Made by a program: the position numbers and the translations under genes | From: Candidatus Defluviibacterium haderslevense | GTDB taxonomy: Bacteria; Bacteroidota; Bacteroidia; Chitinophagales; Saprospiraceae | Length of the DNA: 64,000 nucleotides | Direction: 5' to 3' | Assembly: GCA_016712225.1 (NCBI GenBank) | Contig: JADJRL010000003.1 | Coordinates: 2,803,501-2,867,500 of the forward strand | Part shown: piece after piece, positions 1 to 8,902 of the stretch | Numbering within the stretch: position 1 is the first letter of the stretch | Layout of the letters: each line of letters opens with the position of its first letter | Notes under the pieces: model-generated | The model's database searches: none | Seen by the model: the letters and a program-made list of their open reading frames with translations, nothing else | What the model was told of the DNA's origin: nothing

Positions 1-89
1 TTAATAAATGTTATATCTGGTAAAAATTTCTTTTTTACACAGCCAATTAATGGAAGACTTAAAAAAAAAGTAATTATCAATTGCTTCAT
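1..89 (-). CDS. Putative lipoprotein, N-terminal fragment (runs off left edge)
   Basis: Reading the minus strand from an ATG at 89-87 gives a typical lipoprotein signal: Met-Lys-Gln, a hydrophobic stretch (LIITFFLSLPLIG), then the lipobox LIGC with the lipidated cysteine at residue 17, followed by a basic VKKK segment. The frame stays open to the window edge, so only 29 residues are visible. The start codon overlaps the stop of the thymidylate kinase gene in an ATGA arrangement (86-89), which suggests translational coupling and one transcript. The mature part is not visible, so no function can be given. The signal peptide and the overlap are seen directly; membrane anchoring is inferred from the lipobox. 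Confidence 0.7.
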   Translation of the reverse strand, partial: MKQLIITFFLSLPLIGCVKKKFLPDITFI

Positions 90-721
90 ATATGTACTGA
101 CATTTGGGTTTCCGAAATTTCACTCCAAATATCAGCAGCAATGGATTCAGCGGAACGATTACCGTCAGTCATAAATATTTTTTCTTTGAATTTTAATTGT
201 TCAAATGCTTCCAGATATTTTTCTCTTACATTTCTTAGGTTTTCAATAGTTTCATATAGTTCTATTGAAGTTCTGCCTTTCTTGAGTCGCTCCATACTCA
301 GGTCAGGCGAAATATCAATATAGATATTTAAGTCGGGACGAAGCAAGTCGGCACTTAATGAATTAGCTTGAATGACCCAATCCATATCCATATGTGTTCC
401 ATGATAGGCATAGGAAGAAAAGTAGTATCGGTCTGTAATTACAGTATATCCTTCTTCTAGTTTTTTTAATATGCCATTGGATTTATTTAGCAAATGGTCT
501 AATCGGTCAGCAACAAAAAGTCCTGCAATGACTCGGTGATCTGCTTCAAGCTGATGATTGAAAATACTTCTGATAAGGGCGCCTATAGGACTGTCGGTCG
601 GTTCAAAAGTGGCATACACTTTATGTCCTGCTTTTATTAATTGGTCAGCCAATAATTTGACCTGAGTACTTTTACCACTACCGTCAATGCCTTCAAAGGC
701 TAAAAATAAGTTGTTTTTCAT
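86..721 (-). CDS. tmk: Thymidylate kinase
   Basis: Phosphorylates dTMP to dTDP with ATP in the cytoplasm, an essential step of dTTP synthesis. The N-terminus shows the P-loop FEGIDGSGKST at residues 9-19. The DR(Y/F) dTMP-binding motif appears as ITDRYYFSSYAY near residue 95, and a lid-like arginine segment (MERLKKGRTSIE) lies around residues 145-155. At 211 residues it has the normal family length. A TATCTTTG box lies about 37 bases upstream. The stop overlaps the start of the downstream lipoprotein gene by four bases, so the two are probably co-transcribed. Family assignment is firm from the motifs. Confidence 0.96.
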   Translation of the reverse strand: MKNNLFLAFEGIDGSGKSTQVKLLADQLIKAGHKVYATFEPTDSPIGALIRSIFNHQLEADHRVIAGLFVADRLDHLLNKSNGILKKLEEGYTVITDRYYFSSYAYHGTHMDMDWVIQANSLSADLLRPDLNIYIDISPDLSMERLKKGRTSIELYETIENLRNVREKYLEAFEQLKFKEKIFMTDGNRSAESIAADIWSEISETQMSVHI

Positions 722-757
722 TATATATTGTATTTTTATGGGTCTATTTTAAAGTTT

Positions 758-765
758 CAAAGATA
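758..765 (-). promoter_or_regulatory. Putative -7 promoter box for tmk
   Basis: Minus-strand TATCTTTG matches the Bacteroidota TAnnTTTG -7 consensus and lies about 37 bases before the tmk start. No clear TTTG -33 element is seen at the usual spacing, so this is a candidate only. Confidence 0.45.
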
Positions 766-784
766 AGACTAATATAAATTTTTT

Positions 785-930
785 TTACAACGATCGTCGA
801 AGTCTCTGACTTCGATGCTGTTGTAATATCAGATGTTATTTGCAAAGTAAATTATCGAATGAAACATCGCAGTTGCAAACTGCGATGATCCTTGGTTTAA
901 TGAAACATCACAGTTGAAAACTGCGACGAT
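785..930. repeat. Cluster of three palindromic elements upstream of tmk
   Basis: Three hairpin-forming elements lie in a row. At 785-826, arms ttacaac/gttgtaa enclose an inner 8-bp palindrome tcgaagtc/gacttcga (797-804 and 808-815). At 865-887 there is a perfect 10-bp inverted repeat, catcgcagtt/aactgcgatg, with a 3-base loop. At 903-930 lies a degenerate second copy of that element, again preceded by tgaaa and followed by gatc. The shared gaaacatc...gatc framing suggests a dispersed family such as REP/BIME-like elements, but the family assignment is inference. Confidence 0.7.
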
Positions 931-945
931 CAATGATCGAATTGT

Positions 946-1458
946 TTATATTTTATATTTAATAGATCTTATTCTGGCATTGATGGAAGGAATATGTTTT
1001 TTTTCAAGTTCGGTTAATGTCTTAGAAAATTCCTGGGTTAATTCGCTATGCACTTTTTGCATTTCAAAAAGTCCCTGAATGGAATTAACTCTAACGATTC
1101 TGGAATTGTTATTATCCAGAGCCCAATCCATTAATAATTTCCAGGCCTTAGTCAATTCAGGAGGGGTTAAGGATAGGCGAGGAATTATTTGTGCCAGATG
1201 CCATTTAAGTTCTTTATCATGAGCGACAGTACTTAAATCAAGAATTTCATGTTTGTGTTTGATTAGATAATTGGGATGTTTTAGGGTGATCTTTTCAATG
1301 GCATCTATGGCTCGCATGACTAGCAATTGGTCATCGAGAAAGATCAATTTAAATAATTCATCGAAGTCTTGTTGGTTTACAATGAGCGAGACTACGGAAT
1401 TGCTTTTTCCTATGGATCGCAAGTCGCCACCTGATAATAAGTTTACGAAGTCATTCAA
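946..1458 (-). CDS. HEAT-repeat-like protein of unknown function
   Basis: A 170-residue, soluble, all-helical-looking protein with no signal peptide or membrane segment. The pattern of paired helices (for example LVMRAIDAIEKITLKHP and LKWHLAQIIPRLSL, then VRVNSIQGLFEMQ) resembles HEAT/armadillo repeats, which act as protein-binding scaffolds. Similar short HEAT-like proteins are common as single genes in Bacteroidota. It lies between the palindromic cluster and a tiny membrane protein gene on the same strand, 89 bases apart, with no sign of functional coupling. No catalytic motif is visible, and the cellular role is unknown. Confidence 0.7.
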   Translation of the reverse strand: MNDFVNLLSGGDLRSIGKSNSVVSLIVNQQDFDELFKLIFLDDQLLVMRAIDAIEKITLKHPNYLIKHKHEILDLSTVAHDKELKWHLAQIIPRLSLTPPELTKAWKLLMDWALDNNNSRIVRVNSIQGLFEMQKVHSELTQEFSKTLTELEKKHIPSINARIRSIKYKI

Positions 1459-1547
1459 TGATTTTAAATTGCTTATGTGTTTGATTATATTTTTTAAATA
1501 TCCAGGTGTTTTATGTTGTTATTTATTTTTATAAATAATTTTAGCAT

Positions 1548-1754
1548 TTATTTTTTGATAAATCCGAAATAGAACGTTATCAAAAATAGAACAAAATGTA
1601 TGCATCCCCGGATGGCTAAAAATTCGTGCGACATGGTCCCTCCCATAAAGGGTAGATCTATTTGATGCCAGGCAAAATACCAACTGGCTCCTGATGTAAC
1701 AAAGAATGCTCCTGATAAGAATTTAAAGATTTCTTTCCAATTTATTTTTTTCAT
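1548..1754 (-). CDS. Small two-helix membrane protein
   Basis: A 68-residue protein beginning MKKINWKEI with two hydrophobic segments: about residues 9-28 (FKFLSGAFFVTSGASWYFAW) and about 48-65 (GCIHFVLFLITFYFGF). Conserved-looking aromatic, Gly and His residues between them (HQIDLPFMGG, MSHEFLAIRG) argue for a real gene rather than a chance frame. It probably sits in the inner membrane. I do not recognise the family and give no function. It is the last gene before a 300-base gap and may form a short unit with the HEAT-like gene downstream. Confidence 0.65.
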   Translation of the reverse strand: MKKINWKEIFKFLSGAFFVTSGASWYFAWHQIDLPFMGGTMSHEFLAIRGCIHFVLFLITFYFGFIKK

Positions 1755-2058
1755 CAGATCCAGATATTTTGATTTTATTTAATGTTATCGGTTGATTCAC
1801 GTAAAAATATGGCAAAATATTGGTTAAGTTTGTGATAAAATGGCAATACCCAAATTTTTCAATTATTCAAAGGTAAATCAATTTTTTATATTACTTTAAA
1901 CACATTGGTAAAGTACTACTTTTAAATAAAATGCAAATAAGAGTTTTTACATATTGTTGGAATTATTGCATTTCGCATTATAGATATAAAATACCAAATA
2001 TACATTAAATTAATGAAGAAATCAGCAGTCTAGATCAACTAGACTGCTGAAAAATAAT
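1755..2058. other. Intergenic stretch, AT-rich, one hairpin
   Basis: No coding frame or RNA gene is seen in these 304 bases. The only structure is the strong hairpin at 2022-2050, listed separately. Confidence 0.6.
2022..2050 (-). terminator. Hairpin downstream of the M4 protease gene
   Basis: A perfect 12-bp inverted repeat, tcagcagtctag/ctagactgctga (2022-2033 and 2039-2050), with a 5-base loop lies 9 bases after the protease stop. The minus-strand sequence beyond the stem is only moderately T-rich (tttcttcatta), so it may be an intrinsic terminator or only an mRNA-end stabiliser. Confidence 0.6.
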
Positions 2059-4311
2059 CTATATTTTAGAAAATTTGGACTGTTGAATATTACTTCCTTG
2101 ATGGACAATGACTGTATAAGCACCAGATTCAAAATGACTCACATTTATTTGATCTGGTAAAGAGTGATAATAATATTGCTGAAACATATAGTTGCCATTT
2201 ATATCAATTATAGTAATCATAATGGGTTTATCTGATTTTTGGTCGATGAAATTTGCTTTTATATGGATTAAATCTTTAGTTGGATTTGGACTAATAATCA
2301 AATCTAAATCTCCTACATGTCCATTATAAACTATTGGACAATCTATACACTTGAAATTTATTGGCTTAATTATACTTTCACATTGACCCATTAAATTTAT
2401 CGTGCCTGATGTGAAATTTCCTTGAAAATTTGTAATAGAAAAGTTTTCATTTAATACTCCTGATATAGCATATTGCCAAGGTCCAATATAGACCCAATTA
2501 TAGCCGCTAGCATTGATACTTCCATGTGCTGTAAATATTTTAGGCATACTACCGCTTGGACTTCCATTATAATAATAATATATTGTTGATGGACCTGAAA
2601 TACTCAGATGAACAAAAGGATTACCAATTCCCACTGCAGCCCATGCATTAACGGTTTGTTCCCACTCCATGGAACAATTTCCATAAATTGTATAAGCGGC
2701 CATATATGCACCATTCGCTGCATCCACATAATTAGAATTACAACCTAGAATGTTAGTCAAATTGTAATATGAAATATTAGCTGCTTTTACAACACCAATA
2801 CCATTTACAGTTCTGCCATTAAAAGTTCCATCGGGAGCACCTGTAGAGCCTTGTGATAAAAGATAGAACCAATAATTTTGAACCCCACTATTAGTATGTA
2901 CTCCTCCATTGTCACCGGAACCTGTAAACCAATTCGCCCCTAAATATATACTTGGTTGGGCTCCTGCTGGAGAATTAGAAGGGTTATTCATTCTTCTAAG
3001 CAATAGTGCATCTTCTCCTAAATCCCAGTCATTAATAGTTCCACCTTGAGTGAACCGTTCTACCATGAAACCAAAAATATCAGAAAATGACTCATTTAAG
3101 GCTCCAGACTCATATGAATAAACAAGGCCAGCTGTAAACTCTGTAACGCCATGGGTAAATTCATGTCCTATAATATCAGATGTTGCTAGATAATTTCCAG
3201 TTATAGTTCCCACTTTAATGACATCTGCTCCTGGTACTGAAACATATTGAGCATTTGCATCATTCCAATTAGCCCAAACATTAATGTTTCTGCCATTGCC
3301 TTTACAACCATTTCTATTGTAATTGTTTTTAAAGTAATCCCAAGATTGAATAGCGCACCAATGAGGTGTAGTAGCCATTCGATCACCCCAACCCCATGTG
3401 TCATCTCCATCAGTCACATTTGACCATCCATTAAAACCAGTTACGATATTGCCTTGATATTTAGTAATAATATTTCTACTATTGTCCTCTGCATTCAATG
3501 CGAAATTATAATTTGGAAAACCTCTCCATTTAGTATCTATTGGTTGATTGCCATAATATAATAAATCTGCAGTTCCATTTTCGCAAGTTTTTGATTGTGT
3601 CTTTAATAAATCACCAGTTTTTGCATCAATATAAATATCAACATGTAATTCAGGTTCTACTGAATAAATATTAAATTTCCATGCTAATGTAAACTCTGAT
3701 GGGTCATAATTTGGTCCAACACTGTTTTTTGCTAATAATAATTTGCCAGTGGGAAAGTAAGTTGCATAAGGATCATTTAATTGATCTTTTAGTTCACTTT
3801 CTAGTTCATCTATTTGCCAAGAATAAGTATTATTAAGACCTAAAGTATTAATTGCATTTGCTAATGCTTGTTCTTCTGTAATGGCCGGATTTACATCTTT
3901 ATCTAAATGTTCTACTAACTTACAGTTGATAAATTTGATGTTGTTATCTTGTGAATGAATAAAAAATTCTGCAAATTCAACTTCAAGACCTTTGTAGGTC
4001 TGTATGTATCGATCATGAGTTAATCGATTTTCATCATTTGAAAATGGAAAATCATCAGTTTTAGAAGTTAATAATGTAAATTTATCATCTCTGCTCATTC
4101 CAAAATATTCTTTAAAATCAATTAAAAAATTATCAGATGGGACCTTTGTGTTTTTATTAAAAATAAACCAACCAGAAGGATCCAGTATAGTGCAATTTTT
4201 TTCAATAAAATCATTGGGTTGTTGTAAATAATTCGGCGTGTACTTTTGTGCATTTGAATTAAACCTTATTACAACTGAAAGGATTAATAGCATCAATTTA
4301 ATTTTGTTCAT
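2059..4311 (-). CDS. Secreted M4 (thermolysin-like) zinc metalloprotease with T9SS sorting domain
   Basis: A 750-residue secreted protease. Residues 1-21 form a signal peptide ending SNAQ. An FTP/PepSY-type propeptide follows (about 90-230). The M4 catalytic domain runs from about 260 to 570: zinc motif HEFTH at 383-387, third ligand Glu407 in GALNESFSD (24 residues after the first His, as in thermolysin) and a downstream GVHTNSGVQN block that carries the usual catalytic His. After the protease come a beta-rich linker and a C-terminal type A T9SS sorting domain (ISPNPTKDLIHI ... GAYTVIV). It probably degrades extracellular protein for nutrition. Transcribed alone, with a candidate promoter at 4343-4350 and a hairpin after the stop. 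Confidence 0.95.
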   Translation of the reverse strand: MNKIKLMLLILSVVIRFNSNAQKYTPNYLQQPNDFIEKNCTILDPSGWFIFNKNTKVPSDNFLIDFKEYFGMSRDDKFTLLTSKTDDFPFSNDENRLTHDRYIQTYKGLEVEFAEFFIHSQDNNIKFINCKLVEHLDKDVNPAITEEQALANAINTLGLNNTYSWQIDELESELKDQLNDPYATYFPTGKLLLAKNSVGPNYDPSEFTLAWKFNIYSVEPELHVDIYIDAKTGDLLKTQSKTCENGTADLLYYGNQPIDTKWRGFPNYNFALNAEDNSRNIITKYQGNIVTGFNGWSNVTDGDDTWGWGDRMATTPHWCAIQSWDYFKNNYNRNGCKGNGRNINVWANWNDANAQYVSVPGADVIKVGTITGNYLATSDIIGHEFTHGVTEFTAGLVYSYESGALNESFSDIFGFMVERFTQGGTINDWDLGEDALLLRRMNNPSNSPAGAQPSIYLGANWFTGSGDNGGVHTNSGVQNYWFYLLSQGSTGAPDGTFNGRTVNGIGVVKAANISYYNLTNILGCNSNYVDAANGAYMAAYTIYGNCSMEWEQTVNAWAAVGIGNPFVHLSISGPSTIYYYYNGSPSGSMPKIFTAHGSINASGYNWVYIGPWQYAISGVLNENFSITNFQGNFTSGTINLMGQCESIIKPINFKCIDCPIVYNGHVGDLDLIISPNPTKDLIHIKANFIDQKSDKPIMITIIDINGNYMFQQYYYHSLPDQINVSHFESGAYTVIVHQGSNIQQSKFSKI

Positions 4312-4342
4312 CTTTTTAAAAATTAAAAGTTAAATAATGAAT

Positions 4343-4350
4343 CAAAATTA
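4343..4350 (-). promoter_or_regulatory. Putative -7 box for the M4 protease gene
   Basis: Minus-strand TAATTTTG fits TAnnTTTG and lies 32 bases before the start codon. No convincing -33 element is seen. Confidence 0.35.
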
Positions 4351-4552
4351 TTATTATGTTAAAGGCTAATTTATTCCGATTTGTTAATCGTAAATAATAT
4401 TTGATGAACAGAAATATAGTGTTCTACAAACGGTCGATTTTTTTAACCAACGGCTATTTACATATTACAACACAAAAACACGAGTAACTAGACTTTCATT
4501 TAATTAAAGTGTAAACAAGACAATGTAATTAATCCATTGTATAAGCCTTTTT

Positions 4553-4640
4553 TTGCGTGAAGGATAGCAATGAAAATAGTAGCCGACGCAGGAAGGATAC
4601 TATTGTAATGGATGGCCTGACCCGAAGGGGCACGCCCAAA
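4553..4640. repeat. Repeat-like GC-richer patch between convergently spaced genes
   Basis: A locally GC-rich patch begins gcgtgaaggatagcaatg, contains two related aaggata...attg segments and ends in gacccgaaggggcacgccc. It is much richer in GC than its surroundings. Its gcgtgaaggatagca and gacccgaaggggcacgccc parts resemble an intergenic element I recall from other Bacteroidota genomes, which is memory-based and unchecked. A frame runs through it (4557-4772), but it overlaps the VIT1 gene end and lacks protein-like features. The rest of the 4312-4655 gap is featureless AT-rich DNA. Confidence 0.4.
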
Positions 4641-4655
4641 ATAATATTGGTCAAA

Positions 4656-5795
4656 TTATCCCAATACCGATACACCAATAAGTTTGCCAATGCCGAAAGT
4701 TATAGCTGCAGCAATGAGTCCGAATACAACTTGCCGGAATCCGGAATACCAAACATTTTTTCCAGTAAATAATGTGATCGACGCGCCGATTAAAAATAAA
4801 CCTAATCCACTGAGCACGGTGCTAAAAATAATAGCCTTAGTTCCGCCAATAAAGAAAAACGGGATGACTGGAATAATCGCACCGATGGCAAATAAAACAA
4901 ATGAACTAACTGCCGCTTCCATAGCAGAGCCTTGAAGGTCTTCTTTATTGATGCCCAGCTCTTCGCGGATAAGTACTTCATGAGCACGATCCTTGTCTGA
5001 CATGATTTCGTGGGCCATTCTCTTGGCTTGTTCTTCCGGTATGCCTTTGGAGAAGTAGATGAGTGCCAATTCTTTTTCTTCGCCCTCTGGATTGGTCTCG
5101 AGTTCTTCCATTTCCAATTGCATTTGGTTCTCATAAAGTTCTTTTGAACTTTGGACTGAAATCCATTCACCCAAAGCCATAGACAGTGCTCCAGCCAACA
5201 ATCCTGCAATTCCGGTGAGCAATACTTCTTTTTGTCCACCAGTTGCACCTGCTATTCCCATGACCAAACTAAAATTGGACACCAATCCATCGTTGCCACC
5301 CAGAACTGCAGCTCTTAATGCATTGCCGCCCACAGATCGATGTCTTTTTTCAAAACGGGCCAGACTGGATCCTGATACTGTAGGACTGCTGTTTAGTATA
5401 TTCTGAAGTATGGTAACATGTGCCGTATCAGAAATAGAAACTGGTGTGTTGGTTTTTTTTCTTGCACTGAGGACAGAGGAGGAGATGCTTTTTTCAGTAT
5501 CCATCAGTACACCAAGGATGTAATCATTGCCAAATACTTTACCAATCGTTCTTAGAATTTTAGCACGATTGGATGGTAATGGTAATTTTGATAGATCCAA
5601 ATGGTTGGCTTTCATAAAAGCAATAGCATGACTGTGTTCAATCTCACTCATTTGTCGAAATACTTCAGCAACATTGGCATCACTTTCATTGTCTGCCAAT
5701 ACTTTGTAGAGAAAACTGGCATCAACTTCGGTCTGGATATTTTTTAGATTAATCATTGTTATTTGGGTCAAATTATTTGACCAAATGTAATTCAT
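4656..5795 (-). CDS. Ferritin-like domain fused to VIT1/CCC1-family Fe/Mn transporter
   Basis: A 379-residue inner-membrane protein. Residues about 15-140 form a ferritin/rubrerythrin-like helical domain (EVDASFLYKVLADNES, MSEIEHSHAIAF with the metal-ligand pattern EIEH). Residues about 150-379 are a VIT1/CCC1 transporter: GGNDGLVSNFSLVMGIAGA on the first helix, a cytoplasmic charged hairpin rich in Glu (about 215-275), then three hydrophobic helices ending FGIGKLIGVSVLG. The family moves Fe2+ or Mn2+ out of the cytosol, and the fused ferritin domain would bind iron beforehand. Two starts are possible, Met1 and Met14 (position 5756); the domain begins just after Met14, so the shorter form is plausible. 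Confidence 0.92.
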   Translation of the reverse strand: MNYIWSNNLTQITMINLKNIQTEVDASFLYKVLADNESDANVAEVFRQMSEIEHSHAIAFMKANHLDLSKLPLPSNRAKILRTIGKVFGNDYILGVLMDTEKSISSSVLSARKKTNTPVSISDTAHVTILQNILNSSPTVSGSSLARFEKRHRSVGGNALRAAVLGGNDGLVSNFSLVMGIAGATGGQKEVLLTGIAGLLAGALSMALGEWISVQSSKELYENQMQLEMEELETNPEGEEKELALIYFSKGIPEEQAKRMAHEIMSDKDRAHEVLIREELGINKEDLQGSAMEAAVSSFVLFAIGAIIPVIPFFFIGGTKAIIFSTVLSGLGLFLIGASITLFTGKNVWYSGFRQVVFGLIAAAITFGIGKLIGVSVLG

Positions 5796-6572
5796 TTAAG
5801 TGACAGCATTTCATGTATTTCAATAATAAATGGATTATTTTATGTATGGTCATAGGAATTGACTGTAATTAGTTAAGAAATAACCTTAGAGCCATTTGCT
5901 TTTGGCATAATAAATACGCTATAAAATGTCATTTTGTCTTTTTGAAGTTTTGTTGATGTTTTAATTATGTGTTCTTATGATCAACTTTTTGTTCTTTTTT
6001 CATGAAAAAAAAGAACCAAAAATTCTAGGCTGTAAGGTCTAAGCCTAAAATGATTTCATGAAACCTAAATTCAAAAAACTCGCTTTGAACTATAATTCTT
6101 TTGCTTTGCCTAACACTTACTCAGCTCGCTTTCCTGTTCTTTTTGAAGCATTTTGTTGAGCTCATACAGTTTTGAATTTTTAACGTTTTCATTACATCAT
6201 TTTTTGACGGCTCATCCCTTAAGGCCGAAACAAATTTCTATTACAACTCATAAAATTATATATTACCTGATTTTAGTTTGCGAACAAGCTAAACACATAT
6301 CACATTATTCTTGAACTAGTAAAGGTGCTCTAAACTTGTTAATTTAGAACTTTTCATAAGATCGTGTAAAGATGTTAGAGTTATATACAGTATTTCAAAA
6401 AAAAGGCAATATTAACCGCAGCTTTGATTGGGAAAAGCAGCAAACAACACTTATTAATAACTATTAACCACAGATTTTATATTTCACAACATTTAAATTA
6501 ACACTCTAAAGGGTAATCACATAAATAGTTACCAATTTATTCATTTATCTTTGGCATTAAATCTAAAAATCA
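5796..6572. other. 777-base gap with a long A/T inverted repeat
   Basis: No gene is seen. At 5986-6022 a near-perfect inverted repeat (tttttgttctttttt, loop catg, then A-rich arm with gaac) could form a long hairpin or a two-way terminator. About 230 bases to its right (6023-6250) are richer in mixed sequence, with short blocks such as aactcgctttgaac and ggctcatcccttaaggccg. This could be a decayed or dispersed element, but no protein can be read from it. The right end carries the promoter of the M49 peptidase. Confidence 0.5.
6546..6553 (+). promoter_or_regulatory. Putative -7 box for the M49 peptidase gene
   Basis: TATCTTTG matches TAnnTTTG and ends 19 bases before the ATG, giving a very short leader. 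No clear -33 TTTG lies at the expected distance. Confidence 0.45.
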
Positions 6573-8600
6573 ATGTTAGTTAAACAGTTAATAGCCCAGA
6601 TCCTATGTTTCACTCTTGTATTCGCCAATGGAATTCATGCTCAGGAAAAAAAGAAAAATACAAGTCAGGCGTCCAAAGAATTTGTGGTTCAAACAGAGTC
6701 TTTCAGTGATAAAAAAATACTTCGATATCAGGTGCCAGGCTTTGACAAACTTACACTTCAACAAAAAGAGTTGGTGTATTATCTAAGTATGGCAGGATTA
6801 GCTGGTAGAGATATAGACTGGGCACAAAAACATAGATTTAATATTCCCATAAGAAAAGCTTTAGAAAAAATCATTGCGAATGATAAAGGAAATCATAAAA
6901 CCTCTGATTGGAAAGCCTTTGAATTGTACACCAAACAAGTTTGGTTTTCTAACGGCATACACCATCATTATTCCGGAGATAAATTCATACCAGGGTTTAG
7001 TAAAACGTGGTTCCAAGGGGTCATAAAAAAAAATAAGGTCAATTTATCGAATGAAATATTGACTGTTATGTTTGACCCTAATGTTGATGCTAAGCGAGTG
7101 GATCAACGGGATGGTATAGATATGATATTAGCATCAGCTGTGAATTTTCATGCACCCGAAATTACACAACAAGATTTGGATCAATTTTATAAACCAATTC
7201 TTGATAAGCATGATTCAATGCCTTTAGAATGGGGGCTCAACAGTCGTTTAGAAAAAAATGCCAAGGGTCAAGTGGTCGAGCACGTTATTAAGTCTGGTGG
7301 ACTGTATGGTGCTGCTGTAGATAAAATGATCTACTGGCTCAAGAAAGCAAGCCATGTAGCTGAAAATGAGCCGCAGAAAAAGGCATTGTTATTATTAATT
7401 GATTATTACAAGACTGGAAACCTTGCTACATGGAGAGATTACAACATTGCCTGGGTTCAAGCTACCAAAGGAGATATTGATTATAATGCCGGATTTGTAG
7501 AAGTTTATCACGATCCAAGTAGCATGCGTGGTTCATTTCAAAGTATCGTTTATATCAATGATTTTGTATTGAGTGCAAAAATGAAAAAATTGAGTGAGGA
7601 CGGACAATGGTTTGAAGATCACGGACCAATGGACCCTAAGCACAAAAAATCAAAAGTGTTAGGTATTAGCTATAATATGGTTAATGTTGTATCAGAATCC
7701 GGGGATGCTTCCCCTGTAACACCAATTGGTGAGAATTTGCCGAATTCAAACTGGCTGGGTGAATTGTATGGGTCGAAATCCGTAAGTTTTAGCAATATAG
7801 AAAATGCCAATAATCAATCTACGGGAAGTGGTCTATTAGATGAATATGCCAACGATCAGGAAGAAAAAGACCGATCTATAAAATATGGAGAATTGGCTGG
7901 TAAAATGCATACCGCTTTACATGAAGTATTAGGACATGCCTCAGGCCAATTGGAAGAAGGTGTTGCAGACCCTCATATTAGTTTGAAAAATTATGCATCA
8001 CCTCTAGAGGAAGCCAGAGCAGATCTATTTGCTTTGTATTATATCATGGATCCTAAATTGGTGGAGATGGGATTAATACCAAATGTGGAAGTAGGAAAGA
8101 CCCAGTATGATCAATATATTAAAAATGGAATGATCCTTCAACTAAGAAGAATTATTCCGGGAAATAATATCGAACAAGCACATATGCGTAACCGGCTTAT
8201 GATATCTAATTGGGTGTTTCAAAAAGGACAATCCGAACACATCATAGAAAAAGTAGTACGTGATGGTAAAACCTATTTTGACATCAAAGATTATAACAAA
8301 CTTCGCGGCTTATTTGGAGAACTTCTTAAAGAAGTACAACGAATTAAGTCACAAGGGGATTATGCCGCCGGGAGAAAACTCATAGAAGATTATGGTGTTA
8401 AAGTGGATATCGATTTGCATCGTGAAATATTGAAAAGAGCTGAACATCTCAACATAGCACCATATGCCGGATTTATCAATCCGAGACTGGTTCCGATTAA
8501 AGACAAACAAGGTATGATCAAGGATATAAAGATCGAATATCCAGCAGACTTCAAAGCACAAATGTTGGAGTATGGATCAAAATATAGTTTGTTGAATTAG
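6573..8600 (+). CDS. Dipeptidyl-peptidase III-like metallopeptidase (family M49), exported
   Basis: A 675-residue zinc peptidase of the DPP III family, which removes dipeptides from the N-terminus of peptides. The zinc motif HEVLGH (450-455) is the family HExxGH form, and EEARAD (479-484) supplies the third ligand, matching the usual EECRAE. Supporting blocks are DYNIAWVQ, FVEVYHDPSSMRGSFQSIVYIND and LEEARADLFALYYI. An N-terminal signal peptide ending IHAQ (about residue 24) predicts export to the periplasm or surface, unlike the cytosolic eukaryotic enzymes. Length is normal for bacterial members. The gene stands alone with its own promoter box 20 bases upstream. Confidence 0.95.
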   Translation: MLVKQLIAQILCFTLVFANGIHAQEKKKNTSQASKEFVVQTESFSDKKILRYQVPGFDKLTLQQKELVYYLSMAGLAGRDIDWAQKHRFNIPIRKALEKIIANDKGNHKTSDWKAFELYTKQVWFSNGIHHHYSGDKFIPGFSKTWFQGVIKKNKVNLSNEILTVMFDPNVDAKRVDQRDGIDMILASAVNFHAPEITQQDLDQFYKPILDKHDSMPLEWGLNSRLEKNAKGQVVEHVIKSGGLYGAAVDKMIYWLKKASHVAENEPQKKALLLLIDYYKTGNLATWRDYNIAWVQATKGDIDYNAGFVEVYHDPSSMRGSFQSIVYINDFVLSAKMKKLSEDGQWFEDHGPMDPKHKKSKVLGISYNMVNVVSESGDASPVTPIGENLPNSNWLGELYGSKSVSFSNIENANNQSTGSGLLDEYANDQEEKDRSIKYGELAGKMHTALHEVLGHASGQLEEGVADPHISLKNYASPLEEARADLFALYYIMDPKLVEMGLIPNVEVGKTQYDQYIKNGMILQLRRIIPGNNIEQAHMRNRLMISNWVFQKGQSEHIIEKVVRDGKTYFDIKDYNKLRGLFGELLKEVQRIKSQGDYAAGRKLIEDYGVKVDIDLHREILKRAEHLNIAPYAGFINPRLVPIKDKQGMIKDIKIEYPADFKAQMLEYGSKYSLLN

Positions 8601-8902
8601 TATTTGATATTGTTTTGTTTTGGAAAGTTTCATATCTTGCATAGTCCTTCAAACCTTATTGTGATCAAGACATGTTTGATTATGATAAGACGAGGGACTT
8701 GAATTAGGTCCGATGGATCCCATGTTTCAATCTCATGACATAAAATTAGATATACAAATAAGTGCTTTTTGATTTTTAACGAAGCAACAGGTACTTATTT
8801 GTGATGATCTACATCAATAGATCAGATCAAGATTTTGCATTTTGTTATTTATAAAAATGAAAATCTTATATGTCCTATTCAATAACTGATAAATAATTTT
8901 TT
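8601..8902. other. Intergenic stretch, nothing recognised
   Basis: 302 AT-rich bases without a coding frame, hairpin or promoter-like box that I can support. Confidence 0.5.

Noticed and set aside
4557..4772. Plus-strand 71-residue frame
   Set aside because: Crosses the repeat-like patch and runs into the end of the VIT1 gene on the other strand.
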